The notes beneath the pieces were generated by a model, which searched no databases, was not told the origin of the DNA, and saw only the letters and a list, made by a program, of their open reading frames with translations. Below are positions 53,847 to 62,978 of a DNA stretch of 64,000 nt, piece by piece; the first letter of the stretch is position 1; each line of letters opens with the position of its first letter. The stretch is from Paludibacterium sp. (lineage in GTDB: Bacteria > Pseudomonadota > Gammaproteobacteria > Burkholderiales > Chromobacteriaceae), in contig NZ_JAFAND010000043.1 in assembly GCF_019232825.1 (NCBI RefSeq), positions 1-64,000 of the forward strand, read 5' to 3'. The position numbers and the translations under genes were made by a program.

Positions 53847-54829
53847 CCCCCCGTTTTGGCCATGATGCGCATGATCTTGCCGGGAGCCTCGACGAATTCG
53901 TGCCTTTCCGGCTTCAGCTCGATTGCCGCGCGAATTGCCTGCTCCAAATCGTCGTCGCTGACGCCGGCGCGCAGCAGCGGACGTAACGCATAGCTGGCCT
54001 CCTGTCCCAGGCAGAGATACAGCGTGCCGTCCACCGATAGCCGTACACGGTTGCAGGTGGCGCAAAAATGCTGGGACAACGGTGTGATCAGCCCCAGGGT
54101 AAAACCGCCGTCGTGCGATCGCCAATAGCGGGCAGGCCCGGCACCCAAGGGCGCCGCCGACGGCGTCAGCGCATGACGTCGCGCCAGATGGTCCACGATG
54201 GGCGCAAGATCGGGCGAGTGGCTCGCCTGGCCTGTGGGCCCCATCGGCATCGCCTCGATCAGCCGCAAGATAAACCCATGTTCGATGCAAAACGCCACCA
54301 TGGCTTCGATATCGCCATCGTTGACGCCGGCAATCGGCACCATATTGATTTTGATGGCGTCGAACCCCGCCGCCTTGGCCGCCGCGAGGCCTTCCAACAC
54401 AGCAGCCATGCTATCGGCGCCGCTCATGGCGCGCACGCCGTCGGCGCGCAACGAATCCAGGCTGACGTTGAGCCGGCGCACGCCGGCTTGACGCAACGGT
54501 TCGGCGAACCGGCCCAGTTGCGTGCCGTTGGTGCTGATGGACAGATCGGCGATGCCCGGCAATGCCGCAAGGCGTGCGGCCAGATCGGGTAGTTGGTGGC
54601 GCAGTAGCGGCTCGCCGCCGGTTAGGCGTATGTGATGCGTCCCCATGCGCGCGAACAGTCCCACCACGCGGGTTATTTCATCAAAAGTCAGCCAGTGCGC
54701 CGGCGTCTCGAAGTCCTTGAAGCCTTTAGGGATGCAATACTGGCAGCGCAGATCGCAGCGATCAGTCACCGAGACACGCAGATAATCGATAGTGCGGCCA
54801 AAACGATCGCTCAGCATAAGGGGCACCAT
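53843..54829 (-). CDS. moaA: GTP 3',8-cyclase (radical SAM)
   Basis: 328 residues. N-terminal [4Fe-4S] cluster Cys25, Cys29, Cys32 (DRCDLRCQYC), GGEPLLRHQLPDL, second cluster Cys residues in FCATCNRVRL and LYLCLG, and a C-terminal GG (IMAKTGG), essential for activity. First step of molybdenum-cofactor synthesis. The stop TAG is within the MITE-like right end, exactly after the GG. Start may be ATG 54829 or 54817. Confidence 0.94.
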   Translation of the reverse strand: MVPLMLSDRFGRTIDYLRVSVTDRCDLRCQYCIPKGFKDFETPAHWLTFDEITRVVGLFARMGTHHIRLTGGEPLLRHQLPDLAARLAALPGIADLSISTNGTQLGRFAEPLRQAGVRRLNVSLDSLRADGVRAMSGADSMAAVLEGLAAAKAAGFDAIKINMVPIAGVNDGDIEAMVAFCIEHGFILRLIEAMPMGPTGQASHSPDLAPIVDHLARRHALTPSAAPLGAGPARYWRSHDGGFTLGLITPLSQHFCATCNRVRLSVDGTLYLCLGQEASYALRPLLRAGVSDDDLEQAIRAAIELKPERHEFVEAPGKIMRIMAKTGG

Positions 54830-54918
54830 AAGTTTATCTGATGATATTTTAGATGATTAGCATTTGCAGTTGTATACGGCTAAGGCAAAATACAGATCCT
54901 GTCTGAAAAGGATGCGGG

Positions 54919-55377
54919 ATGAAGCTATTCGAAGAATTCAAAACTTTCGCCATGCGGGGCAATGTGGTCGATCTGGCCGTCGGTGTCGTGGTCGGCGGCG
55001 CATTCGGTACGATCGTCAAATCGCTGGTCGACGACGTCATCATGCCGCCGATCGGCTTATTGATCGGCAATGTAGATTTCACCAACCTGTTTTTCGTACT
55101 CAAACAAGGCACGAAGCAAGCCGGCCCCTATGTATCGCTGGCCGCGGCCAAGCAAGCCGGCGCGGTCACGCTGAATATCGGCCTGTTCGTCAACGCGATG
55201 GTGAGCTTCACCATCGTGGCGTTTGCCATTTTTCTGCTGCTCAAGTTGATCAACCGGCTTAAGCGCGAAGAGGCGTCGCAGCAGGCCTTGCCGCAAACCA
55301 AAACGTGCGACTTCTGTAAATCCGAGGTGCACGTCGAGGCCTCGCGCTGTCCGCATTGCACCTCTCAGCTCGGCTGA
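54919..55377 (+). CDS. mscL: Large-conductance mechanosensitive channel with a zinc-ribbon tail
   Basis: 152 residues. Typical MscL start MKLFEEFKTFAMRGNVVDLA with two helices (VVGGAFGTIVKSLVDDVIMP and AMVSFTIVAFAIFLLLKLIN). Instead of the usual charged C-terminal helix it ends in a Cys4 ribbon: CDFC and CPHC (about residues 131-146). It releases osmolytes on hypo-osmotic shock. Added zinc finger may help assembly or metal sensing; its role is inferred. Confidence 0.9.
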   Translation: MKLFEEFKTFAMRGNVVDLAVGVVVGGAFGTIVKSLVDDVIMPPIGLLIGNVDFTNLFFVLKQGTKQAGPYVSLAAAKQAGAVTLNIGLFVNAMVSFTIVAFAIFLLLKLINRLKREEASQQALPQTKTCDFCKSEVHVEASRCPHCTSQLG

Positions 55378-55383
55378 TGGCCT

Positions 55384-55400
55384 CTAGGGCCAGGCCCTAG
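55384..55400. repeat. CTAGGGCC-A-GGCCCTAG palindrome, minimal MITE footprint
   Basis: 17 bp consisting of the two outermost 8-base tips of the MITE-like element joined by one base. It holds the stop codon of the citrate-synthase-like gene (55384-55386, minus strand) and lies 7 bp past the mscL stop. Confidence 0.5.
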
Positions 55401-56547
55401 GCGGCTCGCCGACGTAGTGCGCGCGCGGACGTATCGGCCCCCCGCTCGCGCGCTGTTCCAAGATGTGCGCAATCCAGCCGACACAACGACCGAGCGCGAA
55501 TAAGCCAAAAGCCGCGCCACGGGGCAGGGCGAGCGCGCGGCTTAGCGCCACGAGCGCGAAATCCAGCGAAGGCGAGAGTCCCGTCAGGCTCGACATGGCG
55601 TTGACGATGGCCTCGGCGATCGGGTCGTGGGGCAGTCCCGCCAGGATTTGAGCGGCGCGCGGGTCGCCCTGCGGATAGAGCGGATGTCCGAATCCCTCAA
55701 TGGCGTCGCCTCGCGCCAGGCGGGCGCGCAGCACCTCGGCGGCATCACTGGCCGATATCTCGTTGAACAGCGCCGCCACCCGTGCCGTGGCACCGCCGTG
55801 CCGTGGCCCGGACAACGTGGCGAGCGCCGCGATCAGTGCCGCTCGGGTGCTGGCGCCGGTTGCGGCGGTACAGCGGGCGGCAAAGCTTGACGGATTGAGC
55901 TCATGGTCGGCGCACAGCACCAGCGCCATCCGCAATCGATCCGCTTGCCATTCATCAAGTTGCCATGCCCGCGCGCACAGGTGATGGATGGGCAGGCCCG
56001 CGTCCTGTCGACCGCAAACGCCGAACGCCATGGCGCGCAATGCGGCACCGCTGCGTTCGGCCTGCCGCGCATCGCTTCCTGGCCCCACATCCTCTTCCAG
56101 CCGCTCGCTCACGTGAACAAAGCGGTTTAGCAGCCACTCGGGCGAGTCTTGCCGCGCCAAGCCCTCGTCCGGCCAAGGGCTGTCGCGGCGCAAGGCGCTC
56201 TGCGGCAGTTGCCACAGCAGGGCTGCCGTCTCCTCCAGGCTTGCCTCGCGCGCTAATGTCGCGGCGTTCTGGCCACGGTAATACAGCCGTCCTTGATCGA
56301 TCAGCGTAATGGCCGAGGGCATCACTGGCAGGCCCCAGTCGAGCGTGGCCTGGGCCACCGCACGCGGCGCGCGCCCTTGTTGGCGCGAGGCTTTTAGCGC
56401 CATGACCTCGTGCGCCGGATAGCGCCGTTCGCGCGGGGTGTCCCCCGTCTCGGTGGTCAATAATCCGCGGCTGACATAGGCGTAGAGCGTCTGCCGCGTC
56501 ACTCCCAGCAACTCGGCGGCTTCTTGAGCGGTTAACGTCTGCGCCAT
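55384..56547 (-). CDS. Citrate-synthase-family protein with N-terminal HTH
   Basis: 387 residues. Residues ~3-60 form a MerR/excisionase-like HTH (TAQEAAELLGVTRQTLYAYV, SRGLLTTETGD). The remainder is a citrate synthase domain (LVLCADHELNPSSFAARCTA, catalytic-type His, GPRHGGATARVAALFNEI, GFGHPLYPQGDPRA, and SLTGLSPSLDFALVALSRAL). HTH-fused citrate synthase homologues exist, usually without proven activity. Divergent to a CaiB-family gene, with which it likely acts. Stop lies in the MITE footprint. Confidence 0.8.
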   Translation of the reverse strand: MAQTLTAQEAAELLGVTRQTLYAYVSRGLLTTETGDTPRERRYPAHEVMALKASRQQGRAPRAVAQATLDWGLPVMPSAITLIDQGRLYYRGQNAATLAREASLEETAALLWQLPQSALRRDSPWPDEGLARQDSPEWLLNRFVHVSERLEEDVGPGSDARQAERSGAALRAMAFGVCGRQDAGLPIHHLCARAWQLDEWQADRLRMALVLCADHELNPSSFAARCTAATGASTRAALIAALATLSGPRHGGATARVAALFNEISASDAAEVLRARLARGDAIEGFGHPLYPQGDPRAAQILAGLPHDPIAEAIVNAMSSLTGLSPSLDFALVALSRALALPRGAAFGLFALGRCVGWIAHILEQRASGGPIRPRAHYVGEPPRAWP

Positions 56548-56563
56548 GGCGTGTCCCAATAGG

Positions 56564-56580
56564 TTGATTAATTCAATCAA
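56564..56580. promoter_or_regulatory. Inverted repeat in the divergent citrate-synthase-like / CaiB promoter
   Basis: TTGATT-AATTC-AATCAA, 6-bp arms with a 5-base spacer, 16 bp before the ATG of the HTH-citrate synthase gene and 58 bp before the CoA-transferase start. A natural operator candidate for the HTH. Confidence 0.5.
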
Positions 56581-56638
56581 TATTGACTATATATCTGCAA
56601 TGCATAAAGTGAAAGCATCTCGTCACGGAGTTTTTGCT

Positions 56639-58072
56639 ATGCAGCATGTTTCTTCGACACGATTCGAGCAATCGGAATGGTTCTTGCAACAAGCCTGGGC
56701 GGCCTTGCGCGGCGCGTCCGCGCGCTGTGCCGCCGTGCGCTTTGGTGAAGACGGCGCGCTACCTTCGGTTTTTGCCACGAGCGACCTGGCTGCGGGCAGT
56801 GTCGCCGTCGCCGCGTTGGCGTTGGCGGAGTGGCGCGCGCAGGTCGTTGGCCTGCCCGAAGCGGTCGTGGTGGACCGCCGTTTAGCCTCCCTGTGGTTCG
56901 CCAGTTCGCTACGGCCGATAGGATGGGCCTTGCCGCCGGTTTGGGACGCCGTGGCGGGCGACTATCTCGCCCAGGACGGCTGGATTCGCTTGCATACCAA
57001 CGCACCGCATCACCGGCAGGCGGCGTTGGCGGTACTGGGCGTCGCCGGGGAGCGCGAAGCCGTGGCGCGCGCGGTGCGAGGCTGGTCTGCCGACGCGCTG
57101 GAATCCGCGGTGGTGGCGGCCGGGGGATGTGCCGCCGTGATGCGCGACCACGCGGCGTGGCTGCGCCACCCTCAAGGGCGGGCGGTGGCTGACGCGCCGC
57201 TGGTGTCGGTGCGGCGCTTCGATGCCGCTGTCGCGCCGCGCCATCCGGCGGGGGATGTCTCGCGGCCATTGGCGGGGATACGGGTGCTGGATCTGACGCG
57301 CATCATTGCCGGGCCGGTGGCGACCCGTTTCCTGGCCGCAGCGGGCGCCGACGTGCTGCGCATCGATCCGCCGCGCTGGGAGGAGCCTGGCGCCGAACAG
57401 GAACTGACAGTCGGCAAGCGCACCGCACGGTTGGATTTGAAAACAACAGAGGGGTTGTCCACGCTCACCGCGTTGCTGGCCGACGCGGATGTGCTGATTC
57501 ATGGTTACCGCAGCGATGCGCTCGATCGGCTCGGCTTGGACGAGGCGAGCCGGCGCGCAATCAACCCGTCTTTGGTCGAGGTGGCGCTGGATGCCTATGG
57601 CTGGGAGGGGCCTTGGGCGATGCGGCGAGGCTTCGATAGCTTGGTGCAAATGAGCTGCGGCATCGCCGAGGCCGGCATGCGCGTATGGGGGCGGGACCGT
57701 CCCACTCCTTTGCCGGTGCAGGCGCTGGACCATGCCGCCGGCTATCTGGTCGCAGCGGCGGCGCTGCGCGGCCTCACCGAGCAGCAGCGTGACGGACATG
57801 GGTGGCTGGCCCGCACGTCATTGGCGCGGGTGGCCGAGTGGTTGCAGTCGGCAGGGCAAAAAACGGGCGATCTGGCGGCATTTTCCAGCGAAACCGCATT
57901 GGATCTGACGCCGGCGCAAGAGATGACCGGCTGGGGGCCGGCGCGGCGATTACGCATGCCAGCGGCCCTGCCGGATATCCAATGGTGTGCCATGCCGCCG
58001 GCTCGCCCCTTGGGGAGCGATCAGCCAGTCTGGCCGGCCATGAGCCCCTGCAGCCAGTCGATGAATAGCTGA
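56639..58072 (+). CDS. CaiB/BaiF-family CoA-transferase
   Basis: 477 residues, start ATG 56639 (GGAG 8 bases upstream). C-terminal half: LAGIRVLDLTRIIAGPVATR FLAAAGADVLRID region (given in parts), TARLDLKTTEGLSTL, VLIHGYRSDALDRLGLDEAS, and GFDSLVQMSCGIAEAGMRV. The N-terminal ~220 residues look like a second, more divergent copy. Type III CoA-transferase moving CoA between carboxylic acids; substrate unknown. Overlaps the convergent LysR gene by 52 bp. Confidence 0.82.
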   Translation: MQHVSSTRFEQSEWFLQQAWAALRGASARCAAVRFGEDGALPSVFATSDLAAGSVAVAALALAEWRAQVVGLPEAVVVDRRLASLWFASSLRPIGWALPPVWDAVAGDYLAQDGWIRLHTNAPHHRQAALAVLGVAGEREAVARAVRGWSADALESAVVAAGGCAAVMRDHAAWLRHPQGRAVADAPLVSVRRFDAAVAPRHPAGDVSRPLAGIRVLDLTRIIAGPVATRFLAAAGADVLRIDPPRWEEPGAEQELTVGKRTARLDLKTTEGLSTLTALLADADVLIHGYRSDALDRLGLDEASRRAINPSLVEVALDAYGWEGPWAMRRGFDSLVQMSCGIAEAGMRVWGRDRPTPLPVQALDHAAGYLVAAAALRGLTEQQRDGHGWLARTSLARVAEWLQSAGQKTGDLAAFSSETALDLTPAQEMTGWGPARRLRMPAALPDIQWCAMPPARPLGSDQPVWPAMSPCSQSMNS

Positions 58073-58920
58073 ACGCGGCGCGGCACATGACGCCGATGCG
58101 GATAAACCGCCCAAATCGGCATCGGCGACGGATGCCAGTCGGCCAGGACTTCCACCAGCGCGCCAGTGGCAATCAATTTATCGACGTCGTGCGCCGGTAT
58201 CTGGATGAGCCCCATGCCGGCCAGCGCGCAGGCGACATACATCTCGGCGCTATCGACCGTCACCCGCCCTGGCAGGTCGAGATGATGCTCGCGGCCCGCT
58301 TGCTGCCAGCTCCACGGGCTGACCTTGCCGGATGGCGATACGGCATAGTTGACCATCCAGTGCCGCGATAAGTCGCTGGGGTGCTGCGGTGTGCCATGCT
58401 GCGCCAAATAACCAGGGCTCGCGCAATTGATCATCGCCATTTCGCCCAGGGGCCGCGCGACCAGCGAGCTGTCGACCAGTGCGCCGACGCGTAACACGCA
58501 GTCGACGCCTTCGCGTACCAGGTCGACTTGCCGATCGCTGCTGCCTAGCTCCAGCGTCAGTTCGGGATGGTCGGCCAAAAAACTAGGCAGCGCAGGCGCC
58601 AGTACGTTGCGGGCAAATCGGCTGGGCGCTTCCACTTTCAACCGACCGGTTAGCGGCGCCTCGCCACTGGCGAAGTGGCCTTGAAGCTCGTCTAGTTCAA
58701 CGAGCAACTGCCTGCACCGCTCCAGCGCCGTTTCGCCATCCCGCGATAATTGCACCCGGCGCGTGGTGCGGTGGAACAGCCGAGTGGCCCACTCAGCCTC
58801 CAGTTGTTGAATGGCGGCGGAGACGGTGGCGCGCGGCAGCGCCAGGCTATCCGCCGTGCGCGTGAAGCTCCCCGTTTCCGCCACGCGGACAAATACGCGC
58901 ATGGCATCGAGTCGGTCCAT
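58021..58920 (-). CDS. LysR-family transcriptional regulator
   Basis: 299 residues. N-terminal winged HTH (FVRVAETGSFTRTADSLALP, RATVSAAIQQLEAEWATRLF) and a substrate-binding domain (LEVEAPSRFARN and ELGSSDRQVDLVREGVDCVL). Regulates neighbouring or divergent genes in response to a small molecule. Divergent to the TMEM175 gene across 125 bp. Confidence 0.92.
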   Translation of the reverse strand: MDRLDAMRVFVRVAETGSFTRTADSLALPRATVSAAIQQLEAEWATRLFHRTTRRVQLSRDGETALERCRQLLVELDELQGHFASGEAPLTGRLKVEAPSRFARNVLAPALPSFLADHPELTLELGSSDRQVDLVREGVDCVLRVGALVDSSLVARPLGEMAMINCASPGYLAQHGTPQHPSDLSRHWMVNYAVSPSGKVSPWSWQQAGREHHLDLPGRVTVDSAEMYVACALAGMGLIQIPAHDVDKLIATGALVEVLADWHPSPMPIWAVYPHRRHVPRRVQLFIDWLQGLMAGQTG

Positions 58921-59045
58921 GGGCTCCCTTCTTGTCTGACTGATTGTGTCGTTTATTTGGATTATTGTTGGTGATTTGAATATCTCATAAAGGTATTGTT
59001 ACCTAAATGGGTTGCTTGCAACACTAAAACAGCAAGGAGGGCACG

Positions 59046-59666
59046 ATGGGGCGAGGGCGATTGGAGGCGTTCAGCGATGGGGTGTTGGCCATCATCATCA
59101 CCATCATGGTGCTGGCGCTCAAAGTGCCGGAGCAAAGCGGGTTGGCGGCGCTTAATGCCTTGTGGCCGGTATTGGCCAGCTATGTATTAAGTTTCGTCTA
59201 CGTCGGCATCTACTGGAACAATCATCACCATTTGGTTCACGCCGTGCATCAGGTGAACGGCAGGATCATGTGGGCCAACCTGCACCTGCTGTTCTGGTTG
59301 TCGCTGTTGCCGTTCATGACGGCCTGGGCCGGGCAGAGCGGGTTCGCCGCCACGCCGATGATGCTGTATGGCCTCGTGTTGTTCATGGCGGGCGTGGCTT
59401 ACTGGCTGTTGTTGCACAGCATTCTCGCCAGCGCAGGCTGCGACTCCGTCCTGGCGCGCGAAGTCGGTCACGACGGCAAGGGCATGGCTTCACAAGTGCT
59501 CTATCTGTTTGGGATAGGGTTGTCATGGCTGCATCCGTGGGCGGGCGGGCTGCTCTACGGCGCTGTGGCGTTGCTGTGGCTGGTGCCTGACCGGCGCATC
59601 GAGCGCGCTTTGGCGCGCGATGCCGGCACGGAACCCGCTGCGCGGAATGGGGGGCGCTCTGTCTAG
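59046..59666 (+). CDS. TMEM175-family potassium channel (DUF1211)
   Basis: 206 residues, six membrane helices. FSDGVLAIIITIMVLALKVP is the family's selectivity-filter signature (FSDGVxAI). Bacterial homologues are leak K+ channels. Preceded by AAGGAGGGCACG. Divergent from the lysR gene. Ends in TAG with a poly-G tract after it. Confidence 0.88.
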   Translation: MGRGRLEAFSDGVLAIIITIMVLALKVPEQSGLAALNALWPVLASYVLSFVYVGIYWNNHHHLVHAVHQVNGRIMWANLHLLFWLSLLPFMTAWAGQSGFAATPMMLYGLVLFMAGVAYWLLLHSILASAGCDSVLAREVGHDGKGMASQVLYLFGIGLSWLHPWAGGLLYGAVALLWLVPDRRIERALARDAGTEPAARNGGRSV

Positions 59667-59749
59667 GGGGGGGGCTATGGATGCATCTGGGCTGAATGCA
59701 TATCAAGCGGTAGAATAAACGCGTATATAACTCGTTCTAGGCAAGGTGT

Positions 59750-60073
59750 ATGCAAGGCTATCAGCTGACGTTTTTCAGTCCGGATGACCGATTGGTGCAT
59801 GGCCGGCCGCTGGCGCAGTGGTTGCTCGAACAGGTGCGTGATGTCGGCGTGCGCGGCGCAACGCTGATCGGCGCCGACGAAGGCTTCGGTCGTGACGGCC
59901 GCATCCATGCCAGTCACTTTTTCGAACTTTCCGGCCGGCCGCAGGAGATTACCATGGCACTGTCGCAAGAGGAGGTGGATGCCGTTTTCGCCTTGCTGGC
60001 GGACCATGGCGTCGACGTGTTCTACGCACTGACGCCGATCGAGTACGGTATGTCGTCGCAACGCGGACAGTGA
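59750..60073 (+). CDS. DUF190 protein
   Basis: 107 residues. QGYQLTFFSPDDRLVHGRPL and LLEQVRDVGVRGATLIGADE with GFGRDGRIHAS are typical of DUF190, a small PII-like fold often near CrcB fluoride channels. Role unknown. Its stop overlaps the next gene's GTG start. Confidence 0.82.
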   Translation: MQGYQLTFFSPDDRLVHGRPLAQWLLEQVRDVGVRGATLIGADEGFGRDGRIHASHFFELSGRPQEITMALSQEEVDAVFALLADHGVDVFYALTPIEYGMSSQRGQ

Positions 60074-60393
60074 GCCTGCGCATGCATTTGGTCCATTACG
60101 CTCGGGCGATCCTTGCCGGCGAAATCGCGCATTGCGACAAAAAGACCGAAGCGTGGCGCGACCAGGGGTTTGATGTCGAGCGCGAGACCGCGTCGTACCG
60201 CTTCGACGATGGCGTGGTTATCCGCCGAACCGTGGAGCGCGACCGGTTTCCCAGCGAGTTGGCCTGCGCCGAATGTTGGATTACCTATGAAGTGCTGACG
60301 CAGGGCGCCGAGACGGTGATTCCGGCGAATAAAACATTCGGCAACGCCTGCCGCGAGACGTTTTGGCTACGGTACCATCTGGCCGGCGACTGA
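60070..60393 (+). CDS. Hypothetical protein, coupled to the DUF190 gene
   Basis: 107 residues from GTG 60070 (GTGA overlap with the DUF190 stop; ATG 60082 is the alternative). Soluble, with two Cys in ELACAECWITYEV and one near the end. No family known. Convergent overlap of 27 bp with nrdG. Confidence 0.6.
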   Translation: MSLRMHLVHYARAILAGEIAHCDKKTEAWRDQGFDVERETASYRFDDGVVIRRTVERDRFPSELACAECWITYEVLTQGAETVIPANKTFGNACRETFWLRYHLAGD

Positions 60394-60840
60394 CGGCTGA
60401 CGCAAACGGATGAGGCGCTGATTGGCCGAGCCTCGCCAAGGCAGCGTCGTCGGCTGGTCTTGATGGAAGCGGCCGTCTATCAGCACATCCACCCATTGCA
60501 GAATCGGCAGGTCGCGCACCGCGGCATGCTCGTAACCGGTCCACAGCCAAATATCCTTGTCCGGGTAGCGCGCCTTGAACCGCTGGCAGAGATCCAGAAT
60601 GGCCGGGCGATTGTGCGGAAAAAGCGGATCGCCGCCGCTCAAGCTCAAGCCGTCGTGACGAGCGCACAGATCCAGAATTTTGTCGCGCACCGCCTCGGTA
60701 AATGGCGAACCGGCCTTACGGTTCCAAGTCGAGCGGTTGTAGCAGCCCGGGCAGGCGTGCAGGCAGCCGGTGACGAACAGCGTCAACCGGATGCCTTCGC
60801 CGTTTACCAGGTCGTCGGTGTAGTAGCGGTCGTAATTCAT
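60367..60840 (-). CDS. nrdG: Anaerobic ribonucleotide reductase activating enzyme
   Basis: 157 residues. Radical-SAM cluster Cys26, Cys30, Cys33 (GCLHACPGCYN), GLSLSGGDPLFP, and WLWTGYEH. It creates the glycyl radical on NrdD. Starts inside the nrdD stop (ATGA overlap). Confidence 0.95.
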   Translation of the reverse strand: MNYDRYYTDDLVNGEGIRLTLFVTGCLHACPGCYNRSTWNRKAGSPFTEAVRDKILDLCARHDGLSLSGGDPLFPHNRPAILDLCQRFKARYPDKDIWLWTGYEHAAVRDLPILQWVDVLIDGRFHQDQPTTLPWRGSANQRLIRLRQPSVAGQMVP

Positions 60841-62978
60841 GCCACCGAGGGGGTCGCCAAGTGTTTTACCCGGCGCATCACTTCTTTCTGCTTGCCGGCG
60901 TTGAAGGGGCGCGCGTTCGGACTGCCCAAGTAGCCGCACACCCGCCGCGTCACCGACAGCGAGGCGCTGTCGCGGTTGCCGCACTGCGGGCAGGTGAATC
61001 CTTCCGCCGTGGCCTGCGCTTCGCCCATGAAGCCGCATTCGCCGCAGGAGTCGACCGGCGTGTTGGTGCCAAAGTAGGGGACGTGCTCGACCGCGTAATC
61101 CCAAATCCGCTCCAAGGCCTTGAGGTTATGCTGCATATTGGGCAGCTCGACGTAGCTGATGTGGCCGCCGCTGGCGAGCTCGGCGTAGCCCTGCTCGAAA
61201 TCGACTTTCTCGAACGGGTTGACCTTGCGTTGCACGTCCAGGTGGAACGAGTTGGTGTAATAGCCCTTGTCGGTGATCTCCGGCACCATGCCGAAGCGGG
61301 CCTGGTCGAGTTTGCAGAATCGGTGGCAGAGCGATTCGCTCGGCGTGGAGTAAAGCGAGAAACCAAATCCGGTTTCCTGGCGCCATGCTTTGGTCGCCTC
61401 GCTCATGCGGCGCACGACGCCATGCAGGAAGTCTTGCGACGCTTTGTCGTCGGCGGGGTGGCCGCCGAACAGCACTGTGCCGACTTCGTGCAGACCGATA
61501 TAGCCGAGCGAAATCGAGGCGCGGCCGTCTTTAAACAGCATCATGATGTCGTCGTCCGGCGCGAGCCGGGTGCCGAAGGCGCCTTCGGTGTACAGAATCG
61601 GCGCGATGTTGGCTTTGACGCCTTCCAGTCGGGTGATGCGCGTCATCAGCGCACGGAAGCACAACGCCAACCGCTCGTCGAGCAAGCGCATGAAGTGCTC
61701 GCGGTCGCCTGCGCTTTCCAGCGCGATGCGAGGCAGGTTCAAACTCACCACGCCCAAGTTGTTACGGCCATCGAGCACTTCCTGCCCGGATGGGTCATGC
61801 CAAGCCGAGAGGAAGCTACGACACCCCATGGGCGATACCGGCACGCTCGAACCGGTGATCTGGCGATTGAGGCGGGCGGAGATGATATCCGGGTACATGC
61901 GTTTGGACGCGCACTCCAAGGCCAGTTGCTTGAGGTCGTAGTTGGGATCTTGCGGCCGCAGATTGATGCCTTCGTCCAGGAACATCACCAGCTTGGGGAA
62001 TACCGGCGTCACGCCTTCCTTGCCCAGGCCGCGGATGCGCACGCGCAAAATAGCCTCCTGGATGGCGCGCGCCTGCCAGCTCGTGCCCATGCCGAAGGAG
62101 AACGTCACGAACGGCTGCTGGCCGTTGGAGCTGAAGAGCGTATTGATCTCGTATTCGCACGCCTGAATGCCGTCGTAGGTTTCCTTCTCGGTGCGCTCGC
62201 GCGCATAGCGTTCCGGCTCGGGAATCCGATACTGCTGGGCGATGACCAGATTCTTTTCGTAGCTTTTCTGAACGTACGGCGCCAGGGTCTGATCGATGTT
62301 GGGGATGGTGGTGCCGCCATACTGGTGGCTTGCCACCTGGGCGATGATCTGGGCGGTCACGGCGCAGGCCACGCCGACCGACTTCGGGCTCTCGATCTTG
62401 GCGTTGCCGAGACGGAAGCCATTTTGCAGCATGCCCTGCAGGTCGACGAGACAGCAGTTGGTGAACGGCAGAAAAGGCGAATAATCCAAGTCGTGATAGT
62501 GGATGTCGCCACTTTGATGTGCGCTCAGAATGTCCTTGGGCAGGAAGGTGCTGGCGAATTGCCGCGAGACGATCCCCGCCATCAGGTCGCGCATCACCGG
62601 GAAAACGTTGGCGTCCTTATTGGCGTTTTCGGTGGTGGCTTCCTCGTCGGTCTTATGAACGAGCCCCATCAGCTTGGCATGCAGCGCCGACCCTTGCGCG
62701 CGGATCGTGTCTCGTTCGTGACGATACTCGATGTAGACGCGGGCAACATCGGGATAGTGACGCATGAGCGCGTCTTCGACGCTTTGCTGCAAGGTGGGGA
62801 TATCGATCAATGTGTGCGGCTGAGCACGGCAGGCGAGTTCGATTTCATCGGCGATACGACCGGCCAGTTCTCGCGGCGTCGGATACCCGGCGGCCTTGGC
62901 GGCACGCAGGCAGGCATCGGCAATTTTGCTGGCATCGTAGGGAACAATGGCGCCATCGCGCTTTTTGACCTGAAGCAT
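60837..62978 (-). CDS. nrdD: Anaerobic ribonucleoside-triphosphate reductase
   Basis: 713 residues (E. coli 712). N-terminal ATP-cone (KKRDGAIVPYDASKIADACL), class III core (DIHYHDLDYSPFLPFTNCCL), a C-terminal zinc site (SCGECGFMGEA and CPQCGNRD), and the glycyl radical loop RRVCGYLGSPN, with Gly682 matching E. coli Gly681. Makes dNTPs without oxygen using formate. Co-transcribed with nrdG. Confidence 0.97.
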   Translation of the reverse strand: MLQVKKRDGAIVPYDASKIADACLRAAKAAGYPTPRELAGRIADEIELACRAQPHTLIDIPTLQQSVEDALMRHYPDVARVYIEYRHERDTIRAQGSALHAKLMGLVHKTDEEATTENANKDANVFPVMRDLMAGIVSRQFASTFLPKDILSAHQSGDIHYHDLDYSPFLPFTNCCLVDLQGMLQNGFRLGNAKIESPKSVGVACAVTAQIIAQVASHQYGGTTIPNIDQTLAPYVQKSYEKNLVIAQQYRIPEPERYARERTEKETYDGIQACEYEINTLFSSNGQQPFVTFSFGMGTSWQARAIQEAILRVRIRGLGKEGVTPVFPKLVMFLDEGINLRPQDPNYDLKQLALECASKRMYPDIISARLNRQITGSSVPVSPMGCRSFLSAWHDPSGQEVLDGRNNLGVVSLNLPRIALESAGDREHFMRLLDERLALCFRALMTRITRLEGVKANIAPILYTEGAFGTRLAPDDDIMMLFKDGRASISLGYIGLHEVGTVLFGGHPADDKASQDFLHGVVRRMSEATKAWRQETGFGFSLYSTPSESLCHRFCKLDQARFGMVPEITDKGYYTNSFHLDVQRKVNPFEKVDFEQGYAELASGGHISYVELPNMQHNLKALERIWDYAVEHVPYFGTNTPVDSCGECGFMGEAQATAEGFTCPQCGNRDSASLSVTRRVCGYLGSPNARPFNAGKQKEVMRRVKHLATPSVA

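Noticed and set aside
59663-59674. CTAG plus nine G after the TMEM175 gene as another element tip
   Set aside because: Only CTAGGG is shared; the following poly-G has no similarity to the rest of the terminal repeat.
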